NCBI GenBank assembly: GCA_964350145.1
Contig: CAYGJL010000008.1
Location: forward strand, 1 to 64,000
Direction of reading: 5' to 3'
Length of the DNA: 64,000 bases
From: JACDCY01 sp964350145
GTDB lineage: Bacteria; Gemmatimonadota; Gemmatimonadetes; Gemmatimonadales; Gemmatimonadaceae
The notes under the pieces were generated by a model. That model did not search any database. It worked only from the letters and a program-made list of their open reading frames with translations, and was not told the origin of the DNA. Shown here piece after piece: positions 53,405 to 61,858 of the stretch (the first letter of the stretch is position 1; each line of letters starts with the position of its first letter). Position numbers and translations under genes: made by a program.

Positions 53405-54084
53405 TGCACCGCCACGAAGCCGAGGCCGATCACGAGCCCAGTGAGAAAGAGCCAGCCGGTCCGCGTGCCCGCGGTGAAGAATTTCCAGAGTGAGCCACCC
53501 GCCACGGCACCCGCGATACCGATGACGGCGGCATTGGAGAACGTGGCCGGCAGCCCCCAGATCTCGACCATTCCCCGCGCGAGCGGGACCGCCAGCGCGA
53601 CAGCCACCAGAGTGAGAAGGAAGCCGCGCACCAGATCGGCGGTGAGGCCGAACAGCTGGAGACCGACGACCGCGCGGTCCGAGCCGGCGTCGATCAGCTC
53701 GCGCGTCGCGGCCGCGCGTGCACCGATCAGCTTGCGCAACACCACCATGCTCGAGCCGCTGAGCATCGCCGTCACGAGCGAGATGAACACCGCGATTGCG
53801 AGTCCGCCCGATCGGCCCGCCCCGACGGACGCGAACACGGCTCCGCCCGTCACGCCGGCCGTTCCCCACTCGGGGTAGCGGGACGCGCCGAACGGGCGCG
53901 TGTCGAGCGCGAGCAGCTCCAGCACGACGCCGATCAACAGTCCTTCCGACGGCGAGCCGAGGAGCGCGCCGCCCGCGGTCGCGCCGACGATCGGCCGCGA
54001 GATCATCGCCTGCGGAAAGCTCACGAAGTCGAGCCCGCACACCGCTCCGAGAAGCGCGATCGGCAGTAGCTCGAGAAAGCTCAT
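53401..54084 (-). CDS. PTS mannose-family EIIC membrane component
   Basis: 227 residues from ATG 54084, seven or so membrane segments. Signatures LLGAVCGLDFVSFPQAMISRPIV, GLLIGVVLELLALDTRPFGASRYPEWG. Shares 4-bp overlaps with EIIB and EIID genes. Confidence 0.9.
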   Translation of the reverse strand: MSFLELLPIALLGAVCGLDFVSFPQAMISRPIVGATAGGALLGSPSEGLLIGVVLELLALDTRPFGASRYPEWGTAGVTGGAVFASVGAGRSGGLAIAVFISLVTAMLSGSSMVVLRKLIGARAAATRELIDAGSDRAVVGLQLFGLTADLVRGFLLTLVAVALAVPLARGMVEIWGLPATFSNAAVIGIAGAVAGGSLWKFFTAGTRTGWLFLTGLVIGLGFVAVQ

Positions 54085-54551
54085 AGCAGGTCTCCGAGCT
54101 CGACGGGCTTCCCGCCCGGGACGTCCTGCGCCGAGATCTTCACGCCGCGCTCGGCGAGAGCGCGGAGGGCCTGCTCTTCGTCCACGCTCAGAAATACGTA
54201 CTGCAGCCGCTGCGTCCTGGCCGGCGCGTGATGAATCCCGCCGAGGTTCACTCCGGTGATCGGCACCGCCGCCGCGAGGCGCGCCATCGTGCCGATGTCG
54301 GCCGTCAGCACGATGCCGACGCGCTCGTCGCTCTCCCACTTCGGATGCTCGCGCTCGGCGGCCGCGACGTCGGCGAAGTACAGCGTCATCTCGGGCGGCA
54401 CGCCCATGCGATACAGCTCCTGCTCCCACTCGGAGGCGGCGACCGTGTCGTCCACGAGCGCGATGAACCCGACGCCGAGCGGGCGCCCCCAACCGACCAC
54501 GACCTGGCCGTGAATCAGCCGGTCGTCGATGCGGTGCAGCGCGATGGACAA
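54081..54551 (-). CDS. PTS mannose-family EIIB component
   Basis: 156 residues. The phosphorylation site is HRIDDRLIHGQVVVGW (His15). VDDTVAASEWEQELYRMG and GVNLGGIHHAPARTQRL are typical of the Man family. Cytosolic; passes phosphate from EIIA to sugar at EIIC/D. 4 bp after the EIIA stop. Confidence 0.93.
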   Translation of the reverse strand: MSIALHRIDDRLIHGQVVVGWGRPLGVGFIALVDDTVAASEWEQELYRMGVPPEMTLYFADVAAAEREHPKWESDERVGIVLTADIGTMARLAAAVPITGVNLGGIHHAPARTQRLQYVFLSVDEEQALRALAERGVKISAQDVPGGKPVELGDLL

Positions 54552-54555
54552 TGCG

Positions 54556-54942
54556 CTACTCTCCGCCGCTCGAATCCATGGCGGAGCGGCCCTTCTCCAC
54601 CGCCGTCTTCCCCGCCTTGGCCGGCCCGCACCGCTCGCCGAGCGCGAACTCGAGCAGCGCCGCGAGGTTCGCGCCCGTCACGAGCACGAGCCCGGGGTTG
54701 TCGCGCATCACGCGCCGAGCCGCGGTGGCCGCGCTCCCGCCGGGGAGATCGGTGAAGATTATCTCGGCGCCGTTCGCGACGTGCTCGCGGAGAACGCGCT
54801 CCAGCTCGGCCGCGGGATAATCACGGTTCGACACCGCCGCGAACATGTCCATCCGGCCGCAAATCTGCTGCACCGCGGACAGCAGTCCCGCGGCGAACTC
54901 CCCGTGTCCTACGATGATGCCGCGCACGGGCTTGCTACTCAT
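54556..54942 (-). CDS. PTS mannose-family EIIA component
   Basis: 128 residues from ATG 54942. Active His in GIIVGHGEFAAGLLSAVQQI near residue 13; IIFTDLPGGSAATAARRVM near 65-83. Accepts phosphate from HPr. Its start overlaps the hprK stop by 8 bp. The C-terminal 20 residues (AKAGKTAVEKGRSAMDSSGGE) are unusual, possibly a flexible tail. Confidence 0.92.
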   Translation of the reverse strand: MSSKPVRGIIVGHGEFAAGLLSAVQQICGRMDMFAAVSNRDYPAAELERVLREHVANGAEIIFTDLPGGSAATAARRVMRDNPGLVLVTGANLAALLEFALGERCGPAKAGKTAVEKGRSAMDSSGGE

Positions 54943-55906
54943 CGTCTTCCTGGAGGTACCGCTCGACGTCAGCCGCGCGCGCCATGTGCGCGATGAGCCG
55001 CTCATTGAACGCGGTCGCGGCGTCCACACCGGTGTACTTGAGCAGGTGGTTGAGCGCGATGACCTCGGCGATGACCGTGAGGTTCTTCCCGGGATTCAGC
55101 GGCACGCGGATCTTCGGCAGATCCACGCCCAGAATCTCGGCGCTCTCCGTGTCCAACCCCGTGCGGTCCACCAGCAGAGTCTGGTTCCATTCCTCGAGTT
55201 GAACCACCACCTCGATTCGCTTCTGCTGCCGCACCGCCTTCACGCCGAAGATCGAGGGGATGTTGATCAATCCTATGCCGCGGATCTCCATGTGTCCGCG
55301 CTGTAGCTCGTGCGCCCGCCCGATCACGACGTCGTTCCCACGGCGCGTCACCATCACTATGTCGTCAGCCACGAGGCGGTGCCCGCGCTCGACTAGATCC
55401 AGCACGCACTCCGACTTGCCGATCCCGCTCTTCCCCGTCACCAGCAGGCCCACGCCGAAGACGTCCGCGAGCGAGCCGTGCAGCGTCGCCGCCGGCGCGA
55501 ACTCGCCTTCGAGAAACGGCTTCATCCTGCGGTAGAACTCGTTGGTCTTGAGCTTGGTCCGGAACAGCGCCACCCCCGCTTCGCGCGCCGCTTCGATCAG
55601 CCCGCTCGGAAGAGGCTGGTCCTTGGTGACGAAGACCGCCGGCACCTTGAAGGCGAAGAACTGGTTCAACAGCCTGGTGCGCTCTTCCGCCAGTAGCGAC
55701 GCCAGATAGGATATCTCGGTCTCGCCGAGCGCCTGCAACCGGTTGGGGACGAACCGCTCGACGTAGCCGGCCAGCACCAGTCCCGGGCTCGAGATCTCGC
55801 CGCTCTCGAGCTTGCGGTCGTGGCCGAGCCCGTCCAGCAGATCCTCGAGCTGGAGCGACGTCTTCAGCCGATCGAACAGCTCCCCGACACTAAGGTCGTT
55901 GCTCAT
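54935..55906 (-). CDS. hprK: HPr kinase/phosphorylase
   Basis: 323 residues from ATG 55906. Walker A GKSGIGKSE near 154-162, catalytic region LVADDIVMV, HPrK signature MEIRGIGLINIPSIFG. It phosphorylates or dephosphorylates HPr Ser46. Fills its usual place just before EIIA, as in many Proteobacteria; in this window all PTS parts are in a single operon. Overlaps the glycosyltransferase stop by 4 bp. Confidence 0.95.
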   Translation of the reverse strand: MSNDLSVGELFDRLKTSLQLEDLLDGLGHDRKLESGEISSPGLVLAGYVERFVPNRLQALGETEISYLASLLAEERTRLLNQFFAFKVPAVFVTKDQPLPSGLIEAAREAGVALFRTKLKTNEFYRRMKPFLEGEFAPAATLHGSLADVFGVGLLVTGKSGIGKSECVLDLVERGHRLVADDIVMVTRRGNDVVIGRAHELQRGHMEIRGIGLINIPSIFGVKAVRQQKRIEVVVQLEEWNQTLLVDRTGLDTESAEILGVDLPKIRVPLNPGKNLTVIAEVIALNHLLKYTGVDAATAFNERLIAHMARAADVERYLQEDDE

Positions 55907-57003
55907 GCCGCGATTACCTCTTCGAGGTGGCGCAGCGTCTCGTCCGCCGCGCACTCCCAGGTGAACTTCTCCGCAAATCTGCGCCCACCCTCGCCGAGCG
56001 AGCGCACCAGGTCGGGCTGCGCGACGAGCCCGCGCATCGCCGCCGCGAAAGCGGACACGTCGGTGGCGTGAACGAGGGATCCCGTCTCGCCGTCGATCAC
56101 CGATTCGCGGATTCCGGGTGAATCGCCGGCGATCACCGGCGTGCCGCACGCGGCCGATTCCAGGTTGCTGATCCCCCAACCCTCCTTCGGCGAAGCGAGC
56201 ACCGTCGCCCACGCGCGCCGGAGCAGATCCACCTTTTCGTCCTCGTCCACGTAGCCGAGAAATCTGAGGCGATCGCCGAGTCCAAGCGAGCCTGCGAGCG
56301 ACTCGAGCGCGGAGCGGTAATCGCCCTGCCCCGCAATCTCGAGCTTCGCGTCCGCGGAGTTGAGCTGCGCGAAAGCGCGAATGACGATGTCCACGCGCTT
56401 GTAGCGCTTGAGCCTGCCGAGATACGCGAACGTAGGTGCTGGCGCGCGGCGCGACCAGTCGGGCGTGTAGCGGTCGGCATCCACGCCGTTGTAGATCACG
56501 CGAATCCTCGAGCGCGGGATGCCGCGCTCCACGAGATCGTCCGCCGTGCTCTGGCTCACTGCCTGGAACGGATAGCCGCCGTACAGCGACGCCAGCGGCC
56601 GCTCCGACAGCCACACCGCCGCGGCCACCGGAATGGGAACCTCGCGAAAAGCCGTCGCGCCGAAGAGATGATGCACCAGCACCACGAGCCGCTTCACGCG
56701 CCAGCGCGGAGTGAACAGCGGAACCTTGTTGAGGTCCTCGATCACGACGTCGTAGTCGTTGCGCGCGAGCCCTTTATCGTAGCAGCCGCGCGCATGCATC
56801 GGAAACGTGTACCTGGTGCCGACGCGGAATACGCGGATTCCGTCGAGCACGGTCTCCGACTCCGATCCCGGGAATCCGCTGCAGAGCAGATCCACCTGGT
56901 GGCCGCGCGCCGCGACCCGCCCGAATACCTCGTGCAGGTGCACCTCGGCGCCGCCAGCTTGCGGGTTCTCGCGGTCCTGCCAGTTCACCACGAGAATCCT
57001 CAC
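55903..57003 (-). CDS. GT4-type glycosyltransferase
   Basis: 366 residues. N-domain NPQAGGAEVHLHEVFGRVAARGHQVDLL (acceptor-side loop), C-domain FAYLGRLKRYKRVDIVIRAFA and the nucleotide-sugar E-x7-E motif SPKEGWGISNLESAACGTPVI. A GT-B fold; sugar and acceptor unknown. Lies between nusB and hprK with 4-bp overlaps, which is a surprising place for such an enzyme. Confidence 0.9.
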   Translation of the reverse strand: MRILVVNWQDRENPQAGGAEVHLHEVFGRVAARGHQVDLLCSGFPGSESETVLDGIRVFRVGTRYTFPMHARGCYDKGLARNDYDVVIEDLNKVPLFTPRWRVKRLVVLVHHLFGATAFREVPIPVAAAVWLSERPLASLYGGYPFQAVSQSTADDLVERGIPRSRIRVIYNGVDADRYTPDWSRRAPAPTFAYLGRLKRYKRVDIVIRAFAQLNSADAKLEIAGQGDYRSALESLAGSLGLGDRLRFLGYVDEDEKVDLLRRAWATVLASPKEGWGISNLESAACGTPVIAGDSPGIRESVIDGETGSLVHATDVSAFAAAMRGLVAQPDLVRSLGEGGRRFAEKFTWECAADETLRHLEEVIAA

Positions 57004-57413
57004 GAGAGCGAGCCGGCCCGGCGCGCGTACGCGTCCAGGACGCCGTTCACGAACTTCGCGCTCTCCGGGCTGCCGTACCGCTCCGCGAGCCGGACCGCTT
57101 CCTGAATCACCACGCGCGTCGGTGTCTCACCGATCTCCAACTCGGCGGCGGCGAGCCGCAGCACCGAGCGCTCGATCGCGCCCAGCCGCTCGAGTCGCCA
57201 GTTCTCCGTCACCTCGGACAGCGACGCGTCGAGCTGCGCGCCGTCGGCGATCACTCTCCGCACCAGGAGCCCGGCGATCTTCCGCTCTTCGGGGCCCACC
57301 GCGAGGTCGTCCCAGACGCGGGCGGCCACTTTCTCGAGCGATTCTTTGCCGCGCAGGTCCCAGGCGTACAGCGCCTGCAACGCGCGCGCCCGCGCCCGCG
57401 TTTCAATCCGCAT
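57000..57413 (-). CDS. nusB: Transcription antitermination factor NusB
   Basis: 137 residues, all helical. ARARALQALYAWDL, LERLGAIERSVLRLAAAEL and RVVIQEAVRLAERYGSPESAKFVNGVLDA are diagnostic. Binds boxA with NusE for rRNA antitermination. Follows ribH with an 11-bp overlap, the classic ribH-nusB order. Confidence 0.95.
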   Translation of the reverse strand: MRIETRARARALQALYAWDLRGKESLEKVAARVWDDLAVGPEERKIAGLLVRRVIADGAQLDASLSEVTENWRLERLGAIERSVLRLAAAELEIGETPTRVVIQEAVRLAERYGSPESAKFVNGVLDAYARRAGSLS

Positions 57414-57882
57414 CGAGGGGATGCAGGCGATCGAGCAAGTCCGCCATCTCGAGCGCCGCCAGCGCGGCCTCGCGACCCTTGTTCGCGTCGCCCGCGCCCG
57501 CGCGGGCCTCGGCTTGCTCGTCGGTGTCGCAGGTGAGCAGCGCGTACCCCACCGGTATGTCGGAGTCCGCCGTGAGGTGCGCGAGCGACTGCGCGACGGC
57601 CGCGCACAGGTGGTCGAAGTTGGGAGTCTCGCCGCGGATCAGCGCGCCGACCACGACCACGGCGTCGTACGTGTCCGCGCCCATCGCCGCGCGCAGGGCG
57701 GTCGGCAGCTCCCACGCGCCGGGCACCCATACAAGATCAATGTCCGCCGCGGCCACGCCGCGCTCGACGAGCGTGCTCATGGCGCTGTCGGCCAGCTTGC
57801 GCGTGACCTCGGTGTTGAAGCGGCTGGCTACGACCGCGACGCGGCGGTTGTCGCCCCGCGGCGTACCCGCGAATTCGGCCAT
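57403..57882 (-). CDS. ribH: 6,7-dimethyl-8-ribityllumazine synthase
   Basis: 159 residues. RVAVVASRFNTEVTRKL, VPGAWELPTALRAA and VVVGALIRGETPNFDHLC. The fold and substrate motifs are intact, but the position usually occupied by the proton-transfer His in RGxTxHF is Asn here (TPNFDH). The C-terminus (GDANKGREAALAALEMADLL) is typical. Abuts the ribBA stop directly. Confidence 0.93.
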   Translation of the reverse strand: MAEFAGTPRGDNRRVAVVASRFNTEVTRKLADSAMSTLVERGVAAADIDLVWVPGAWELPTALRAAMGADTYDAVVVVGALIRGETPNFDHLCAAVAQSLAHLTADSDIPVGYALLTCDTDEQAEARAGAGDANKGREAALAALEMADLLDRLHPLDAD

Positions 57883-59088
57883 TCAGGAAGCTAGAAGGTG
57901 TCCGAGCTTGGAACGCTTCGCTTCCAGATAGCCGGAGTTTTCCTCGGTGATCGCCGGAACTATGGCCACACGCTCCTTCACGTGCAGGCCATACCCCTCG
58001 AGCCCGACGAGCTTGCGCGGGTTGTTCGTCAGCGGGCGGATGGACTTGAGGCCGAGATCGAGCAGGATCTGCGCGCCGATCCCGTAGTTGCGGAGATCGG
58101 GCTTGAAGCCAAGCCGCTCGTTCGCCTCCACCGTGTCGGCGCCGGCGTCCTGCAGCGCGTACGCCTGCAGCTTGTTGAGGAGACCGATACCGCGCCCCTC
58201 CTGGTCGAGATACACGACCACGCCGCAGCCCGCGTCCTCGATCATCTTCATCGCCGTGTGCAGCTGCCAGCCGCAGTCGCAGCGGAGCGAGTGGAACACG
58301 TCGCCCGTGAGACAGCGCGAATGCATGCGCACCAGCACTCCCTCGCCGTCCTGTACGTCGCCGTGCACGAGCGCGACGTGCTCGTGCTGATCCACGTCGT
58401 TGCGGTAGCCGACGATCTTCCAGAGCCCCATCTCTGTCGGCAGGCGCGCTTCCGCAACGCGATGCACCAGACGCTCCTTCTGGAGGCGGTACGCCACGAG
58501 CTGCGCCACCGTAATGAACGTCAGGCCGTGCTCCTGCGAAAACTTCAGCAGCTCGTCCCGGCGCATCGAGGAACCGTCTTCCGTCAGTATCTCGCAGATG
58601 ACGCCGGCGGGGTACAATCCGGCGAGCCGCGCGAGATCCACCGCGGCCTCGGTGTGGCCGACGCGCTGCAGCACACCGCCGTCGCGGGCGCGCAGCGGAA
58701 AGACGTGTCCCGGGCGGCGCAGCTCGGTCGGCATGGTGGCGGGATCCACCGCGACCTGGATCGTCTTGGCGCGGTCGTGCGCGCTGATCCCCGTAGTCAC
58801 GCCGAACCGCGGCGACGCGTCAATGCTGACGGTGAAAGCGGTGCGGTGCTCGTCGGTGTTTTCGCGACTCACCTGTGGCAGCGCGAGCTGGTCGGCGCGG
58901 TTGCCCGTGATCGCCAGGCAGATCAGCCCGCCGGCGCGCTTGATCATGAAGTTCACGGTCTCGGCCGTGACCTGCTGCGCGGCGCAGATGAGATCGCCCT
59001 CGTTCTCGCGATCCTCGTCGTCCGCGACGACGATCATCCTGCCCTTCTTGATCTCCTCGATTGCCTGCTCGACCGTGCCGAAGCTCAT
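57883..59088 (-). CDS. ribBA: Bifunctional 3,4-dihydroxy-2-butanone-4-phosphate synthase / GTP cyclohydrolase II
   Basis: 401 residues. RibB half 1-200: VVADDEDRENEGDLICAAQ, THE-like HTEAAVDLARLAGL, GFHVFPLRARDGGVL. RibA half 205-401: zinc Cys in SRCLTGDVFHSLRCDCGWQL, then YLDQEGRGIGLLNKLQAYALQD. Supplies both riboflavin precursors. Joined to ribE by an 11-bp gap. Confidence 0.96.
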   Translation of the reverse strand: MSFGTVEQAIEEIKKGRMIVVADDEDRENEGDLICAAQQVTAETVNFMIKRAGGLICLAITGNRADQLALPQVSRENTDEHRTAFTVSIDASPRFGVTTGISAHDRAKTIQVAVDPATMPTELRRPGHVFPLRARDGGVLQRVGHTEAAVDLARLAGLYPAGVICEILTEDGSSMRRDELLKFSQEHGLTFITVAQLVAYRLQKERLVHRVAEARLPTEMGLWKIVGYRNDVDQHEHVALVHGDVQDGEGVLVRMHSRCLTGDVFHSLRCDCGWQLHTAMKMIEDAGCGVVVYLDQEGRGIGLLNKLQAYALQDAGADTVEANERLGFKPDLRNYGIGAQILLDLGLKSIRPLTNNPRKLVGLEGYGLHVKERVAIVPAITEENSGYLEAKRSKLGHLLAS

Positions 59089-59099
59089 AGGAGCGAAAT

Positions 59100-59708
59100 C
59101 TACCGGATTTCGGCCCCGGAGCGGTACGGCGCGACCATACTACGGACGTATTTGGCGATAACGTCGGCCTCGACGTGCACGCGGTCCCCGGGGCGAAGGT
59201 CGCCGAGCGTGGTGTGGGACCGCGTGAATTCCACGATTGACAGCTGGACGGCGCCCCGGGACGGCACGTCGTTGACGGTCAGGCTCACCCCGTCGATCGT
59301 GATCGAGCCGAGCGGCACCACCAGCTCCGCGAGCCCGGGCGGGATCGCGACATTCAGCAGGAGGGCGTCGCCCGACTGCTCGCGGCCCGTCACTTCGGCG
59401 ACCGCGTCCACATGGCCCTGAACGATGTGACCGCCAAGGCGGGCGTCCGCGCGCACCGCGCGCTCGAGGTTGACCCGCCTGCCCGCCTCCCACTCGCCGA
59501 TGGTTGTGCGCGGGAGCGTCGAGGTTACCGCGGCGACGGTAAACACGCCGTCGCGACATTCCCGAACCGTGAGGCAGGCGCCGTTCACGGAAACGCTCTC
59601 CCCCGGGGTGAGATCGCGGTACGGGGACTCGATCGCCAACTCGCGCCCGGCGTCCGTGCTCCGCACGGAGACGACAGTGCCCGCCGCGTCCACGAGACCG
59701 GTGAACAT
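59100..59708 (-). CDS. ribE: Riboflavin synthase alpha chain
   Basis: 202 residues, two homologous lumazine-binding halves: MFTGLVDAAGTV opens the first and GHIVQGHVDAVAEV the second, with VSVNGACLTV and ITIDGVSLTVNDV in matching positions. The ATG shares a base with the ribD stop (TGATG). A 413-residue upstream reading is inside ribD. Confidence 0.95.
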   Translation of the reverse strand: MFTGLVDAAGTVVSVRSTDAGRELAIESPYRDLTPGESVSVNGACLTVRECRDGVFTVAAVTSTLPRTTIGEWEAGRRVNLERAVRADARLGGHIVQGHVDAVAEVTGREQSGDALLLNVAIPPGLAELVVPLGSITIDGVSLTVNDVPSRGAVQLSIVEFTRSHTTLGDLRPGDRVHVEADVIAKYVRSMVAPYRSGAEIR

Positions 59709-60760
59709 CAGCGTCCGGCCGTGTCGTACATGGTCATGACGTCGTCGCCGAAGCTCCGCCGCGAGACGACGCGCATGTTGCCGAGCTCGCGCGCGCGCGT
59801 GGCCGTGAGCCCGCCGAAGCCCGCCAGCGCGCCGTCGCCGAACAGCAGCGGCGCCTGAAAGATCACCAGCCGGTCTACGAGCTTCTGCTCGAGCAATTGG
59901 CCCGCGAGCCCTGCCCCGCCTTCGACCAGCAGCGACCGCACGTTGCGCGCGCGCAGCTTCTCGAGCGCGTCGGCGTGGGACTTGGACGGAATGATCTCGA
60001 CTCCCTGCGACTTGAGCGGCTCGAGCTGTGCGCCCATGACACTCGCCATGATGAGAGTGGGAACCTGCCGCGCGGTGCGCACGACCTTGGCCGTGGCGGG
60101 AGTGCGGAGCTCGCGGTCGAAGATCACCCGCAGCGGCGCCCGCCGGGGCGGATCGGCGAAACGGACGGTCAGCTCCGGATCGTCCGACAGCACCGTGCCG
60201 GCGCCCACCGCGATCGCGTCGAAGCCGGCGCGCATGCGGTGCACCTCCCGGCGCGATTCCTCGCCGGTAAGCCAGAGCTGCTCGCGCGTCCGCGTTCCGA
60301 TCGCCCCGTCTATGCTGACCGCGAGCTTGAGTACGACCCACGGCCGGGGAGATCGCACGGCGTTGAAGAACGGCGCGTTCAGCTCGATCGCGGCGTCCGC
60401 CTCCACGCCGAACTGGACGTCCACCCCCTGGGCCCGGAGCAGCTCGGCGCCGCCGCGGGCGGGAGGCGTGGGATCACGCACCGCGGCGACGACGCGCGCG
60501 ATCCCCGCGCGGATAATCGCGTCCGTGCACGGCGGAGTCTGCCCGCGGTGCGCGCACGGCTCGAGCGTGACGTACAGCGTCGCACCGCGCGCCGACTCGC
60601 CCGCGGCCTCCAGCGCCATGGTCTCGGCGTGCGGCTCGCCATACGCCGCGTGCCACCCTTCGCCGACGACGGCGTCACCGCTGACGACGACGGCGCCGAC
60701 CATGGGGTTCGGCGCCGTGTTGCCCCAGCCTTTCAGGGCCAGGTCGAGCGCCCGGCGCAT
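59708..60760 (-). CDS. ribD: Bifunctional diaminohydroxyphosphoribosylaminopyrimidine deaminase / 5-amino-6-(5-phosphoribosylamino)uracil reductase
   Basis: 350 residues from ATG 60760 (RRALDLALKGWGNTAPNPMVGAVVV). Zinc-deaminase part with HAETMA and PCAHRGQTPPC; reductase part with VLKLAVSIDGAIGTR and LLVEGGAGLAGQLL. The start is at the conserved FMRRAL point, so a few N-terminal residues from an upstream non-ATG start may be missing. No FMN riboswitch could be recognised upstream. Confidence 0.93.
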   Translation of the reverse strand: MRRALDLALKGWGNTAPNPMVGAVVVSGDAVVGEGWHAAYGEPHAETMALEAAGESARGATLYVTLEPCAHRGQTPPCTDAIIRAGIARVVAAVRDPTPPARGGAELLRAQGVDVQFGVEADAAIELNAPFFNAVRSPRPWVVLKLAVSIDGAIGTRTREQLWLTGEESRREVHRMRAGFDAIAVGAGTVLSDDPELTVRFADPPRRAPLRVIFDRELRTPATAKVVRTARQVPTLIMASVMGAQLEPLKSQGVEIIPSKSHADALEKLRARNVRSLLVEGGAGLAGQLLEQKLVDRLVIFQAPLLFGDGALAGFGGLTATRARELGNMRVVSRRSFGDDVMTMYDTAGR

Positions 60761-60806
60761 GAAGGCGCGGTCGCGCCCTGCATGGCCGGACGGCTCGCTT
60801 CCCCGC

Positions 60807-61832
60807 TCAGAAGCCGAATCTGATTCCAATCGAGCCGTAGGTTCGGGAATCGTCCGCCTTGCTGCCCTCGAACTGGTTGTACGTCTCCACTTCGCCGCCG
60901 GAGACCTGCCCGATCTCACCCACGATCTTGAAGAACGGAAGGTTCATCGAGAGATCGAGAAACATCGTCGTCCTCGTCAGCGTCTGCTCGATGTCGATCG
61001 GTCCGGCCGAAGCCGCCGGAGTCGGAGGTACGGTGCGTCCCGCGATGCGCGCGGAAATGACGGTGCTCGACTCGTACCGGTCCTTGCCGAAACCGGCGGC
61101 CGCGCCGAACATGAAGAAGCTCTTGCTCGCCATGACTCGCCAGGACGTGGTCTGAATGTCGAGGTCGCGCACCTGCAGGCTGTCGCTCTGGGCGCGCGCG
61201 GTCATGTGGATCTTCGGCAGATCGCGGCGGAGGAAGCTGACGGACACGCCGGGAATCAGCAGCGACTCCTGCAACAGCCCGAGGCGCGCGCCGAAACCGA
61301 ACTTGATCGAGCTGCCGTCCACTTCGACCTTGATGTTGTCCGCCTCGAATTCCGGCAGGTACGACGCGCTCACGAGCAGATCCAGGCCCCCCACGCTGGT
61401 GAGTCCGAGCGGGATGCCGCCAAAAATACCGAGCGCGAGGTCGGCGGTCGGCATCGGAATGATCTGGCGCTCGAGCGGATACGTGCTGCGCTGCGCACCC
61501 TGCACCGATAGCGGGACGTCCTGGACCTGCGGCAGGTCGCCCATCACCGCGTTCACCCGAACACCGATGCTGAAGTGACCGATGCCGCCCGTCGGGCCGC
61601 CCTGGCCCAGCGTCGGCGCGCCGCCCGCAAGCGCGGTGCCGAGCTGTGGCGCCATGTAGCGGAAGAGATCGATGGCCTTCTGACACGCGTCCTGCGTGGC
61701 GCGCTGTTGGTCGGGAATGCCGAACGAATTGGTTGTTCCCGGCGGACACTGCGGGTCCGGATTGGCCTGCTGCGCCGCGACCGGCGCGGCGAGCACCGCG
61801 GAAGCAAGTACGACTGACACGAACTTTTTCAT
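60807..61832 (-). CDS. Predicted outer-membrane beta-barrel protein
   Basis: 341 residues from ATG 61832 (TTTGAGGA before it). Signal peptide 1-21 (AAPVAAQ). Two Cys near 29 and 49. Beta-barrel-like alternation with SIGVRVNAVMGD, LDLLVSASYLPEF, IKFGFGARLGLL, and the terminal GSIGIRFGF, which ends in Phe as Bam substrates do. Unknown function; 46 bp from ribD. Confidence 0.78.
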   Translation of the reverse strand: MKKFVSVVLASAVLAAPVAAQQANPDPQCPPGTTNSFGIPDQQRATQDACQKAIDLFRYMAPQLGTALAGGAPTLGQGGPTGGIGHFSIGVRVNAVMGDLPQVQDVPLSVQGAQRSTYPLERQIIPMPTADLALGIFGGIPLGLTSVGGLDLLVSASYLPEFEADNIKVEVDGSSIKFGFGARLGLLQESLLIPGVSVSFLRRDLPKIHMTARAQSDSLQVRDLDIQTTSWRVMASKSFFMFGAAAGFGKDRYESSTVISARIAGRTVPPTPAASAGPIDIEQTLTRTTMFLDLSMNLPFFKIVGEIGQVSGGEVETYNQFEGSKADDSRTYGSIGIRFGF

Positions 61833-61858
61833 GGATTCCTCAAATTGATTGTTTTTTA

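Noticed and set aside
60761..60806. FMN riboswitch before ribD
   Set aside because: Only 46 bp separate the genes and none of the conserved FMN-element blocks could be found.
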